Shown piece after piece: positions 54,600 to 62,994 of a stretch of 64,000 nt of DNA. Within the stretch, counting starts at the first letter, position 1; each line of letters begins with the position of its first letter. Source of the stretch: Prevotella sp. P6B1. GTDB lineage: Bacteria; Bacteroidota; Bacteroidia; Bacteroidales; Bacteroidaceae. Location of the stretch: assembly GCF_000702825.1 (NCBI RefSeq), contig NZ_JNKF01000012.1, positions 248,001-312,000 of the forward strand. The letters run 5' to 3'. A program made the translations under genes and the position numbers. The notes beneath the pieces were generated by a model that was given only the letters and a program-made list of their open reading frames with translations, searched no databases and was not told where the DNA came from.

Positions 54600-55828
54600 T
54601 ACATCACGCCTTGATCGCCGAGATATGAGTCCTTGAAGCCAAGGAAGTAGAGCACACCATCAAGTCCGATGGTATTGATGCTCTGTTCGGCATTGGCCAC
54701 TACACGAGGCTTAGCGTGGAAGGCGATACCCAGTCCCGCCTCACTAATCATAGGCAGATCGTTGGCACCATCGCCCACGGCAATAGTCTGTGCCAGGTTC
54801 ACCTTCTCAACCTGAGCAATGAGCTTCAGCAGCTCGGCTTTGCGATGACCATCCACAATCTCGCCTACATAGCGACCTGTCAACTTGCCATCATCGCCAA
54901 TCTCAAGCTCATTGGCATATACATAATCGATGCCATAGCGGCGCTGCAGGTATTCGCCGAAATAGGTAAAACCTCCAGAGAGGATGGCAATTTTATAACC
55001 ATAACGCTTCAGGGTGGTCATCAGTCGATCAACACCCTCGGTGATAGGCAGTTTCTCGGCTATCTCCTGCATCACACTCACGTCGAGGCCCTTGAGCAGA
55101 CTCACACGACGTGTAAAACTCTCCTTGAAGTCGATCTCGCCACGCATAGCACTCTCGGTGATGGCACGCACCTGATCGCCCACCCCATTACGTTCTGCCA
55201 GCTCGTCGATACACTCGGTCTGGATGAGCGTTGAGTCCATATCGAAACAGATGAGGCGACGCATACGACGGAACATATCATCCTTCTGGAACGAGAAGTC
55301 GATCTCCATATCGCTCGATAGCTTCATCAGTTTCGACTGCATATCCTGACGGTCCTTGGGCTCGCCACGCAGCGAGAACTCGATGCAGGCACGGGTGTGC
55401 TTGGCTGGATTCTTGATGCTCTTACGACCTGTAAGACGGATAATCGAGTCGATATTCAATCCCTGCTCGGCAATAACCGAGGTGGCGGCCTCTATCTGGC
55501 GGGCCTCCAGTTGGCGTCCCATCACGGTGAGGATATAACGGTTCTTACCCTGATGGTCCACCCAGTCTTCATACTCATCGTCGCCAATGGGCGAGAAACC
55601 TATCTGTACCCCCAATTCGGTGGCCTTGAAGAGCAGTTCCTTCATCACCTGACCTGAGTTGGTCTCGTCCATACGGATAAGGATACCCAACGACAATGTA
55701 GAGTGGATATCAGCCTGACCGATATCCAGGATCTGTGCATCGTATTTTGCAAGGATACCCATCACCGATGCCGTGAGTCCTGGGCGATCCTGACCTGTAA
55801 TTCTAACTAATATCTGTTCTTGTTTCAT
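54599..55828 (-). CDS. serB: Phosphoserine phosphatase with two ACT domains
   Basis: A 409-residue enzyme for the last step of serine synthesis. Two ACT-like domains (about 5-75 and 95-175) precede a HAD phosphatase with the nucleophile motif FDMDSTLIQTE, SGGFTYF and VGDGANDLPM. ACT domains usually bind serine or another amino acid for feedback control. It starts 19 bases after the dacB stop and is coupled to mutY by a one-base overlap. Confidence 0.94.
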   Translation of the reverse strand: MKQEQILVRITGQDRPGLTASVMGILAKYDAQILDIGQADIHSTLSLGILIRMDETNSGQVMKELLFKATELGVQIGFSPIGDDEYEDWVDHQGKNRYILTVMGRQLEARQIEAATSVIAEQGLNIDSIIRLTGRKSIKNPAKHTRACIEFSLRGEPKDRQDMQSKLMKLSSDMEIDFSFQKDDMFRRMRRLICFDMDSTLIQTECIDELAERNGVGDQVRAITESAMRGEIDFKESFTRRVSLLKGLDVSVMQEIAEKLPITEGVDRLMTTLKRYGYKIAILSGGFTYFGEYLQRRYGIDYVYANELEIGDDGKLTGRYVGEIVDGHRKAELLKLIAQVEKVNLAQTIAVGDGANDLPMISEAGLGIAFHAKPRVVANAEQSINTIGLDGVLYFLGFKDSYLGDQGVM

Positions 55829-55847
55829 ATTTCTAACTAATCACTAT

Positions 55848-57014
55848 TCACTTACACAAAGCTGTACATACTTTATCCTGAAAATTGCGCCCATCGTCAC
55901 TCTTCATCACACCCTGATTGATGATGCTGAACGCCAGAATATGGCAATCGGCCGACAAGGCATAACCAGCCAACGACGATATACCTGTAACAGTACCTGT
56001 CTTGGCGCGGATATTGAGATAGGCAGGCGTGTCCTTCATGCGACTCTTCAACGTGCCGTCCTCGCCGGATACGGGCAACGACGAGTAGAGATGCCGGATG
56101 ATGCCCGACTGGCGATAGGCATAGACGAGCAGTCGGGTGAGCAGGTCGGGCGTCACGTAGTTATAGAGCGACAATCCACTGCCGTCGGCTATCTTATACT
56201 GGCCTCTGACACCCGCCTTCTGGAGTGTTTTCAGCATCACCTGCCTACAGTGCGAAGCCTTGGCAGGCTGAGCTCCTGTCGAGGCACCCAACTGGTAGAA
56301 CATTGCCTCGGCAAAGAGGTTATCGCTGTTCTTCATCATCGGGCCAAGCACATCCGTCAACGGATGGGTGCGCACGCAGAGCTGCTTGGCCTGCTTGGGC
56401 AGCGTACCATAGTCGGCAGGCGCATCTACAAAGATGCCCAAGGCATCGAGCTGCTGCACCAGTCTGCTGATGAACACATCCTTCTTATCGATGAGCAGCG
56501 GACTGAGCGTGGGGTTATCATCGTCCCAGCACCAGCCTTCGCCCAGCAGGTCGCTATCCTTGAAGTTTCTCACCTCCACCAGTTTGCCACGAATGGTATG
56601 GAGCCCCAGCGCCTTCACGCTGGCGGCAAAGGCCTGCATATCGGCGATATCAAACAGAGGGTCCATGCCGCCCACGCAATACAGATTGCCTGTGAGTACA
56701 CTGTCCTTCACCGTGCCTGTGTAATACAAAGAGGTGCGGAACTGGTATTTAGCGCCCAATGCATCGAGGGCAGCAACCGACGTGAGCAGCTTCATGGTCG
56801 AAGCGGGCCTCATGGTCTGACGCGCATTGTAGGCATAGAGCGTCGAGTCGGTCGTCAGGTCGTACACCACCAGTCCTAACTGTGTACTGTTCAGTAGCGG
56901 GTCGCACAGCAGCGAGTCGATACGCGCTTTGATGCTATCGGTCTGCGCCTGCAGCGTGGCCAGCGAACATATCCATAAGAGTGTTATTATCCAATATCTG
57001 TATTTCAACTTCAT
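55848..57014 (-). CDS. dacB: D-alanyl-D-alanine carboxypeptidase/endopeptidase (PBP4, DacB type)
   Basis: A 388-residue exported penicillin-binding protein. The signal peptide covers about 1-23. Catalytic motifs are SxxK (Ser72-Thr-Met-Lys75), SDN in KNSDNLFAEAM and KTGT in RAKTGTVTGISS. It trims or cuts peptidoglycan stem peptides in the periplasm. The open frame extends to a TTG at 57032; the ATG at 57014 starts at the signal peptide and is preferred, leaving 14 bases after the upstream stop. Confidence 0.92.
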   Translation of the reverse strand: MKLKYRYWIITLLWICSLATLQAQTDSIKARIDSLLCDPLLNSTQLGLVVYDLTTDSTLYAYNARQTMRPASTMKLLTSVAALDALGAKYQFRTSLYYTGTVKDSVLTGNLYCVGGMDPLFDIADMQAFAASVKALGLHTIRGKLVEVRNFKDSDLLGEGWCWDDDNPTLSPLLIDKKDVFISRLVQQLDALGIFVDAPADYGTLPKQAKQLCVRTHPLTDVLGPMMKNSDNLFAEAMFYQLGASTGAQPAKASHCRQVMLKTLQKAGVRGQYKIADGSGLSLYNYVTPDLLTRLLVYAYRQSGIIRHLYSSLPVSGEDGTLKSRMKDTPAYLNIRAKTGTVTGISSLAGYALSADCHILAFSIINQGVMKSDDGRNFQDKVCTALCK

Positions 57015-57028
57015 GTTTTGTTTCCTAA

Positions 57029-58243
57029 TCAATTGCGCTGGTACGTTGAAACCAGCTTACGTATCGCCTTATCGAGCGATTCAGAGGGTTCTATGATATT
57101 ATAATGCTCCCAGTATTCGGGATCCAGGAAGTACTCCACTTTGTCGTAATAGGCCTCACGCGAGTCGAACGAGTTGCGGCTCTGGATGGGTGTCACACCT
57201 TCCGACTGGCTATCAGTGACGGCCATCTCGCAGGTAGCGGTAAACGAGGTACTGAACAGGCGCTTCTTCCAGTCGCAGTTAAACCTGAACGTGTTGCGCA
57301 GGTAGCTGATACGGGTGACGCCATCGGCATAGCGATAGTCGACCACGCACGACAGCTCACGCGGCTTGAACCTCACGCCCATCGGCTTACGCACCAGCAT
57401 GGTGCGGGTGGCCTTCTCCTTGTCGCTCATATCAAGATCCAGCTCGATACGGGTGAACGCCAGACGTTCGTTGTCGATATATAGCTTTCCATGATAGAGC
57501 GCATAGGGCTTCGGGAACTGCGGTTCCATCAGCACCACCATCTGCAGGCGGTCGTTGATATATTCCGGTGTGCCCCAGCTGTAGCTGTAGGCATCCATAT
57601 CCTCCTTGTTCAGCAGCAGGTCGCTGTTCTTCACCACGTCGAGCTGCACAGGTAGCACAGGTCCACCCATCACCTTCAGTCCTAAGGTGTCGCCCTGCTT
57701 CTGACTGAGCAGGCGCCTACCCTTCACGATAGCCACCTTGTCGCGGAGTATGCCACGCGTATAAGGCGTCTTATACATATCCTCCACACCTTCTGCCACA
57801 TAGATGAAGTGCTTACGCTTCATGGCCGTTTCGCGATAGAACGCCTTCAGCAACTCAGGCTGTCGGCTGTAGTTCTCAGGAATCTTGCGAATGGCTATCT
57901 CAACGATTTCACGCGGGTCGCCCGTATGTATCACCACCTCGCGCAACTGGATGACAGTGGGCTGCAACTTGATTTTCAGCCCTTCTGTCTGCCCTGCCTG
58001 TAGAGCCACCTTTCTGGTTTTGTAGCCCAGATGCGATACCGTGACACTCTGCGGCGCGCCAGCCAGTTTCAGGAGGAAGGCGCCATCCTCGTTGGTGACG
58101 ACAGAAACTCTGCCCACGGAAACACTAACTTGAGGCAAAGGCCTCCCCGTCTTCTCGTCTAAAACGGTTCCGCCAATGGTTGTCTGCTGTGCCAGCACCA
58201 CCATCGGGACCATCAGCATGAATATAAGCACTAGTCGTTTCAT
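57029..58243 (-). CDS. Exported protein with carboxypeptidase-like regulatory domain
   Basis: A 404-residue protein with a signal peptide (about 1-18), a CarboxypepD_reg-like beta-sandwich (about 22-95: IGGTVLDEKTGRPLPQVSVS, DGAFLLKL, VSHLGYKTR) and a C-terminal half with many beta strands (about 110-390), no TonB plug and no clear enzyme motif. It resembles DUF5686-type envelope proteins seen in Bacteroidetes but is much shorter. A function cannot be assigned. It heads the operon dacB-serB-mutY under the promoter at 58273-58303. Confidence 0.8.
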   Translation of the reverse strand: MKRLVLIFMLMVPMVVLAQQTTIGGTVLDEKTGRPLPQVSVSVGRVSVVTNEDGAFLLKLAGAPQSVTVSHLGYKTRKVALQAGQTEGLKIKLQPTVIQLREVVIHTGDPREIVEIAIRKIPENYSRQPELLKAFYRETAMKRKHFIYVAEGVEDMYKTPYTRGILRDKVAIVKGRRLLSQKQGDTLGLKVMGGPVLPVQLDVVKNSDLLLNKEDMDAYSYSWGTPEYINDRLQMVVLMEPQFPKPYALYHGKLYIDNERLAFTRIELDLDMSDKEKATRTMLVRKPMGVRFKPRELSCVVDYRYADGVTRISYLRNTFRFNCDWKKRLFSTSFTATCEMAVTDSQSEGVTPIQSRNSFDSREAYYDKVEYFLDPEYWEHYNIIEPSESLDKAIRKLVSTYQRN

Positions 58244-58272
58244 TGTGGTATTTATTGAGGGTTTTACGATGG

Positions 58273-58303
58273 CAAAGATACAAAAAAAACGTCAAGATGC
58301 AAA
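58273..58303 (-). promoter_or_regulatory. Promoter of the 57029-58243 / dacB / serB / mutY operon
   Basis: On the minus strand TTTG (58300-58303) and TATCTTTG (58273-58280) are separated by 19 bases: both elements of the Bacteroidetes consensus, perfectly spaced. The -7 lies about 30 bases before the ATG at 58243. Confidence 0.78.
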
Positions 58304-58322
58304 GAATATTCGAAATTTTAAG

Positions 58323-58330
58323 TAATTTTG
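58323..58330 (+). promoter_or_regulatory. -7 element of nadB
   Basis: TAATTTTG matches TAnnTTTG, 33 bases before the nadB ATG at 58364 and back-to-back with the divergent promoter at 58273-58303. No matching -33 element is seen. It lies within the longer frame beginning with TTG at 58328 and supports the ATG at 58364. Confidence 0.5.
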
Positions 58331-58363
58331 CAGCAGATTTGTGACAATTACATTATCAGTAGT

Positions 58364-59950
58364 ATGGTATACAAGTATGATTTCCTAGTGATAGGAGCCG
58401 GCGTAGCAGGCATGAGCTACGCACTGAAGGTGGCTCGCGCCAACAAAGGCAGAGTATGTATGATCTGTAAGACATCGCTCGACGAGGCCAACACCTCGTT
58501 TGCTCAGGGCGGCGTGGCATCGGTCACCAATCTCGAACTGGATAACTTCGAGAAACACATTGAAGACACGATGATTGCTGGCGATTACATCAGCGACCCG
58601 AAAGCCGTAGAACAAGTGGTAAGAATGGCACCAGAACAGATTAAGGAACTGGTGAACTGGGGTGTTAACTTCGATAAGACCAACGAGGGCAAGTTCGACC
58701 TGCATCGCGAGGGCGGACACTCAGAGTTCCGCATCCTGCACCACAAGGATGATACGGGCGCTGAGATTCAGCGCGGGCTGATGGAGGCTGTACGCAGCAA
58801 TCCTAATATCGACATCAAAGAAGATCACTTTGCCGTAGAGATTATCACCCAGCACCACCTGGGCGTACGCGTCACACGCCGCTCGCCCAACATCCAGTGC
58901 TACGGTGCCTACGTACTGAACCCCGAGACGCAGAAGGTGGATACCTATCTGGCCAAGATGACCGTGATGTGTACCGGCGGTTGCGGTGCCGTCTATGTCA
59001 CCACCTCAAACCCCGTCATCGCTACTGGCGATGGTATCGCCATGGTATATCGTGCCAAAGGAACAGTGGCCGACATGGAGTTTGTGCAGTTCCACCCCAC
59101 CGTGCTCCATAATCCCAAGGAGACCCACCCCGCCTACCTCATCACCGAGGCCATGCGTGGCTACGGCGGCATCCTGAAGCTGCCCAATGGCGAGACCTTC
59201 ATGGAGAAGTACGACGACCGTCTGTCGTTAGCACCACGTGATATCGTGGCGCGTGCCATCGATAAGGAGATGAAGATCCACGGACTGGATCACGTCTGCC
59301 TCGACGTCACCCATAAGGACCCTGCCGAGACCCGCAAACACTTCCCAAACATCTACCAGAAGTGTCTGTCGATGGGTATCGACATCACCACCGACTATAT
59401 CCCCGTTCGCCCTGCAGCCCACTATATGTGCGGCGGCATCAAGGTCGATCTGAATGGCCAGACCAGCATCGAGCGCCTCTACGCCCTGGGCGAGTGCTCT
59501 TGCACAGGTCTGCATGGTGGTAACCGTCTGGCCTCTAACTCCCTCATCGAGGCAGTGGTCTATGCCGAGACAGCCGCCAAGAATTCGCTGGAGCATGTAG
59601 ATTACTACGAGTTCAACGAGAAGGTACCCGAATGGAACGACGAGGGTACGATGACCAACGAGGAGAAGGTACTCATCACCCAGAGCGTCAAGGAGGTCAA
59701 CCTCATCATGTCGAACTATGTAGGCATCGTCCGTTCCGACCTGCGCTTGCATCGTGCCTGGGACCGTCTGGATATGCTCTACGAGGAGACCGAGCGCCTC
59801 TTCAAACGTGTACGCGCCACCCGCGACATCTGCGAGCTGCGCAACATGATCAACGTGGGTTATCTCATCACCCGCTGGGCATTGGAGCGTAAGGAGTGCC
59901 GCGGATTGCACTACACTACCGACTATCCCGTTCACGCTTACGATAAATAG
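58364..59950 (+). CDS. nadB: L-aspartate oxidase
   Basis: A 528-residue flavoprotein that oxidises L-aspartate to iminoaspartate, the first step of de novo NAD synthesis. The FAD motif is LVIGAGVAGMSYAL, with SFAQGGVASV, the HREGGHSEFRILHH active-site region, RPAAHYMCGGIKVD, and HGGNRLASNSLIEAVVY. The C-terminal helical domain is complete. The ATG at 58364 (MVYKYDF) is used rather than an upstream TTG. A strong terminator follows 21 bases after the stop. Other nad genes are not in the window. Confidence 0.95.
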   Translation: MVYKYDFLVIGAGVAGMSYALKVARANKGRVCMICKTSLDEANTSFAQGGVASVTNLELDNFEKHIEDTMIAGDYISDPKAVEQVVRMAPEQIKELVNWGVNFDKTNEGKFDLHREGGHSEFRILHHKDDTGAEIQRGLMEAVRSNPNIDIKEDHFAVEIITQHHLGVRVTRRSPNIQCYGAYVLNPETQKVDTYLAKMTVMCTGGCGAVYVTTSNPVIATGDGIAMVYRAKGTVADMEFVQFHPTVLHNPKETHPAYLITEAMRGYGGILKLPNGETFMEKYDDRLSLAPRDIVARAIDKEMKIHGLDHVCLDVTHKDPAETRKHFPNIYQKCLSMGIDITTDYIPVRPAAHYMCGGIKVDLNGQTSIERLYALGECSCTGLHGGNRLASNSLIEAVVYAETAAKNSLEHVDYYEFNEKVPEWNDEGTMTNEEKVLITQSVKEVNLIMSNYVGIVRSDLRLHRAWDRLDMLYEETERLFKRVRATRDICELRNMINVGYLITRWALERKECRGLHYTTDYPVHAYDK

Positions 59951-59971
59951 TTTTCCATATATTAAAATTAG

Positions 59972-60019
59972 ATACCTAAATCACTTGTATTGACGACTGA
60001 GTGATTTAGGTATTTTTTT
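59972..60019 (+). terminator. Rho-independent terminator of nadB
   Basis: A perfect 14-base stem (ATACCTAAATCACT with AGTGATTTAGGTAT) with a 14-base loop is followed by a run of T ending at 60019. Confidence 0.92.
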
Positions 60020-60071
60020 ACATATTTCTGTATATATTCCCCCGATGTTAATTGGAGTGCCTAAAAACCGT

Positions 60072-60125
60072 GAGTTAATTCAAACGATCAATCGAGCCGG
60101 CTCAAATCATCAATCGAATTAACTC
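60072..60125. repeat. Nested palindromes in the non-coding region after nadB
   Basis: The stretch 59951-60277 has no gene. Besides the nadB terminator it contains outer inverted arms GAGTTAATTC (60072-60081) and GAATTAACTC (60116-60125), a central ten-base palindrome GAGCCGGCTC (60094-60103), and a direct repeat ATCAATCGA at 60087-60095 and 60109-60117. A six-base hairpin (GGTAGC/GCTACC, 60236-60257) lies next to the S10-type gene stop. A binding site or small RNA is possible; the function is unknown. Confidence 0.65.
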
Positions 60126-60277
60126 AGCATAAAAATCGACCGAATTTACTTAAGCCAGAAACTCTAATAAAAAGTTTTTACAAGCATCAGAGATAAAAAA
60201 TTTAACTGATCAATAGAGGGAGAAGGCCGTGCAACGGTAGCTTTGGTTGACGCTACCTTTGCCTTACCGCTGTTGTT

Positions 60278-61831
60278 TTAATACTTGATGGCAACGCCAT
60301 CCTTTGGGGTTTGACTGATGATGAACTGACGGATATCCTCATTGCCTTGCTTCAGGTCTTCCTGACGCACATAAATCATATGACCACTGCGATAGCCTTT
60401 GAAGATGAAACGGTCTTGGAACTTGCCGCCACGATCAATCTGCCAGAAGTTGTACTTGGCATTGAAATAGTCGCAGCCGCCATCATAATAGCCCGACTGT
60501 ACGAGCACCTTCAGGTCGGGATTCTGCGACAGGGCCTTGCCTAAGTCGTCGCCGGTATGGTCGTTGTCGCGATTCCAGGGATACACATTGCCAAAGAGCA
60601 GATACTCCACATCGGTCTTGTAGTTGAGCTGGTTGCGCACATACAGGTTGTAGGCGGTAGAGAAGGCGCGGTTCCAGGTAGAGAATTCGGCACTGTAGTC
60701 GGGATATTCGCCTGCTGTCTGGATGTCACGACCGGTATAACGCGAGTCGAGACGACCGATATGCAGGTCGCGGTTACGCAACAGCTCTTTCCAGTAATAG
60801 CGGGTGGGGATCACCAGATTATGGTGCAGCACCTCCTGAACGCTGATGCCTGAGTAGCGCGCCACCTTGGCGGCAATAGCGTTTCTACGAGCCTCGGGCA
60901 GACTGCCACCCCAGGCTAAGGCTGGGATATACTCCTCGACGGTGAACTTCTCCACCTCTGGCAGGATATCGTCCAGGTCCTTGTTCTGCAGGTCGGCACC
61001 TAATGCCTTGTGATACCACGAGGTGGCAGCCATATAAGGCAGGGTGAGCGCCTTGCGGTTGACACTGCGGGAGTCGACACCCAACTCGGTAGGCGACAGC
61101 AGGATCACGCCATTCACATAGATCCAGTGCTTCTGTTGCAGACTGTACACGAGGCCTGAGGCACGGGTGGTGCCATAGCTCTCGCCAATGATAAACTTGG
61201 GCGACTCCCAACGGTTGTGGCGGTTGATGAAGTTCTTCACCCAGTCGCTGATATAATCGATGTCCTCATTCACACCGAAGAAAGGCGAAGCGCTCTTAGA
61301 ACCGGCACCCTGACGACTGCCACGACTGGCACCCTGAGAAGGCTCGCCACCTTCCTTCTTCTCTTTATTGACCTTGATGACTCTGGAGAAACCCGTGTTC
61401 ACAGGACAGATATACACGATATCAGCCACATCGAGCACAGAGTAGGGGTTGTCGTGGATGCCATAAGGCTGGGTGACCTGACCCTCATCATCGAGGTTGA
61501 GCAACACTGGACCGGTGTAGCCAATCTCCATCCACAGCGAACCGGAACCGGGACCGCCGTTGAACGAGATGAGCAACGGACGGTGAGCTTTATCCTTCAC
61601 ACCATTCTTCTCATAGTAGGTGTAGTTAAGACCGGCAATGATATTGCCATCCTTATCCCATACAGGCTGATGCCCGATGGTGGCTGTATAGGCCACCGTA
61701 TGGCCGTTGAATACTGCCTGGTGCTGGGTGCTCACCGCATCGTCAGGATCAATCGTCTCCTGAGCCTGTACAGCGCCTACCGAAGCTCCTAAAAAGAGGA
61801 GCTGTAATAGAAAAACTTTCTTATTCATCAT
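60278..61831 (-). CDS. Exported S10-type serine carboxypeptidase-like protein
   Basis: A 517-residue exported protein (signal peptide about 1-23) of the alpha/beta-hydrolase S10 peptidase group. Oxyanion segment SFNGGPGSGSLW is at 89-100, nucleophile Ser218 in IIGESYGTTRA, and a late GHMIYV supplies the likely His. S10 enzymes release C-terminal amino acids at acidic pH in the periplasm or outside. A Gly/Ser/Arg-rich insert (about 158-182, EGGEPSQGASRGSRQG) interrupts the fold and looks like a flexible loop. It is monocistronic, with its own promoter at 61859-61889. Confidence 0.85.
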   Translation of the reverse strand: MMNKKVFLLQLLFLGASVGAVQAQETIDPDDAVSTQHQAVFNGHTVAYTATIGHQPVWDKDGNIIAGLNYTYYEKNGVKDKAHRPLLISFNGGPGSGSLWMEIGYTGPVLLNLDDEGQVTQPYGIHDNPYSVLDVADIVYICPVNTGFSRVIKVNKEKKEGGEPSQGASRGSRQGAGSKSASPFFGVNEDIDYISDWVKNFINRHNRWESPKFIIGESYGTTRASGLVYSLQQKHWIYVNGVILLSPTELGVDSRSVNRKALTLPYMAATSWYHKALGADLQNKDLDDILPEVEKFTVEEYIPALAWGGSLPEARRNAIAAKVARYSGISVQEVLHHNLVIPTRYYWKELLRNRDLHIGRLDSRYTGRDIQTAGEYPDYSAEFSTWNRAFSTAYNLYVRNQLNYKTDVEYLLFGNVYPWNRDNDHTGDDLGKALSQNPDLKVLVQSGYYDGGCDYFNAKYNFWQIDRGGKFQDRFIFKGYRSGHMIYVRQEDLKQGNEDIRQFIISQTPKDGVAIKY

Positions 61832-61858
61832 GCTTTGTTATTGATTAATATCTGGGTG

Positions 61859-61889
61859 CAAAGGTACGGTGTTTCAAAGACATGTGCAA
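61859..61889 (-). promoter_or_regulatory. Promoter of the S10-type peptidase gene
   Basis: On the minus strand TTG (61887-61889) and TACCTTTG (61859-61866) are 20 bases apart, matching the Bacteroidetes promoter. The -7 is 27 bases before the ATG at 61831. Confidence 0.72.
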
Positions 61890-61929
61890 TCGCCCGTTTA
61901 GGGTATTCGTGTACCAAACATATGTCATA

Positions 61930-61959
61930 AATGGGATTAGCTTAACGGCTAATCCCATT
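61930..61959 (-). terminator. Hairpin downstream of the TlpA-like gene
   Basis: A perfect 12-base stem (AATGGGATTAGC with GCTAATCCCATT) and six-base loop lie 32 bases after the thioredoxin gene stop. The T-run on the minus strand is short, so termination may be partial. Confidence 0.6.
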
Positions 61960-61990
61960 ATCTATTAAACTGAATGTTCAAAGAATAATA

Positions 61991-62989
61991 TTATTTAAAC
62001 AACTCATTAAGAAATAAGTCCAAATCATTGCCTTTCAAATTGTGGGCAATTATTTTACCCTCTGGAGAAATTAAAAAATTTGCAGGAATCAGACGAATAC
62101 CTAGTTGTACAACTCCGTCGCCAGCCCATGCTTTTTGATCAACTAACTGTAACCATTTTAGATGATCTTTGGTATAAGCTTTTTCCCATCTTTGTAGGTC
62201 GTTGTCAAGCGATATACTGACTATGCTGAACCCTTTATCTTTGTATTTAGTATAAGCCTTTACCAAATTTGGATTTTCTGCACGGCAAGGTGGACACCAA
62301 GAAGCCCAGAAATCAAAGAGTACATAACCTTTCCCAATCAGTGAGGATGCTTTGACTTCTTTGAGTTCTTTGTCAAAGGCTGTAAAGTTAGGGAAACTCT
62401 CGCCAATATTCACCTTCTGTAATGTAGTAGCCAATTTCTCAAGTACAGTTACATACTCAGTACCCTTAAACTGGCTGTCTACATAATCAAGAGCCTTACG
62501 TAGTCTTTCGGGGGTAATACGGAAAGAGTGATAGCGGTATAAAATATAAAGAGCTGCTAATGACTTTGGATTCTCCTGAATGAGTGTCACGATATCTTTA
62601 TGCTGACGCTGTAATTGGAGAAAGTGGTCGTGCTCTTTTGACCCGCTAACAGTAGTATGTTTATATTGAGCTATAGAATCTAGCTTAACTCTAATATCGC
62701 CTTGATCGAGGAATATGATGTAAGAATCAAATGGATTGGCCGTTGATGAGGTGTATGACAAACCATAAATCTCTGGTAACTTTAAGTCTGAACGTTTCTG
62801 AAAATCAAACTGACCATCCTTAATCTCTACAGAGTCAATAGTGAAAAAAGACTTATTAATATATTTCTGCAGATATACATATCCTCCATTGGGGTTTGAT
62901 ACATAACCAGAAAGATGTATCTCTTGTGCAGAGACTGCTGTTATACCAATCATGGTAATTAGCGCATTTGCTATTATTTTTTTTATCAT
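61991..62989 (-). CDS. TlpA-family thioredoxin with DUF4369 domain
   Basis: A 332-residue periplasmic thiol protein. The signal peptide covers about 1-21. A DUF4369-like N-terminal domain (about 23-110, IHLSGYVSNPNGGYVYLQ) precedes a helical linker, and the thioredoxin domain (about 195-332) has the CxxC pair Cys232-Pro-Pro-Cys235 (WASWCPPCRAENP). Such proteins reduce or resolve disulphides in exported proteins. It follows the SusD-like gene by five bases, so the two are co-transcribed. Confidence 0.88.
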   Translation of the reverse strand: MIKKIIANALITMIGITAVSAQEIHLSGYVSNPNGGYVYLQKYINKSFFTIDSVEIKDGQFDFQKRSDLKLPEIYGLSYTSSTANPFDSYIIFLDQGDIRVKLDSIAQYKHTTVSGSKEHDHFLQLQRQHKDIVTLIQENPKSLAALYILYRYHSFRITPERLRKALDYVDSQFKGTEYVTVLEKLATTLQKVNIGESFPNFTAFDKELKEVKASSLIGKGYVLFDFWASWCPPCRAENPNLVKAYTKYKDKGFSIVSISLDNDLQRWEKAYTKDHLKWLQLVDQKAWAGDGVVQLGIRLIPANFLISPEGKIIAHNLKGNDLDLFLNELFK

Positions 62990-62994
62990 AGTGT

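Noticed and set aside
55941..56879. 312-codon antisense frame inside dacB
   Set aside because: A shadow of the dacB codon pattern; dacB carries all penicillin-binding motifs.
58328..58363. Longer N-terminus for NadB from TTG
   Set aside because: The segment overlaps a -7 element, and the FAD domain starts directly after the ATG at 58364.
59228..59935. 235-codon antisense frame inside nadB
   Set aside because: nadB is unambiguous on the plus strand, and the antisense product shows no known motif.
60087..60117. CRISPR-like direct repeats
   Set aside because: Only two copies of nine bases with a 13-base gap and no array.
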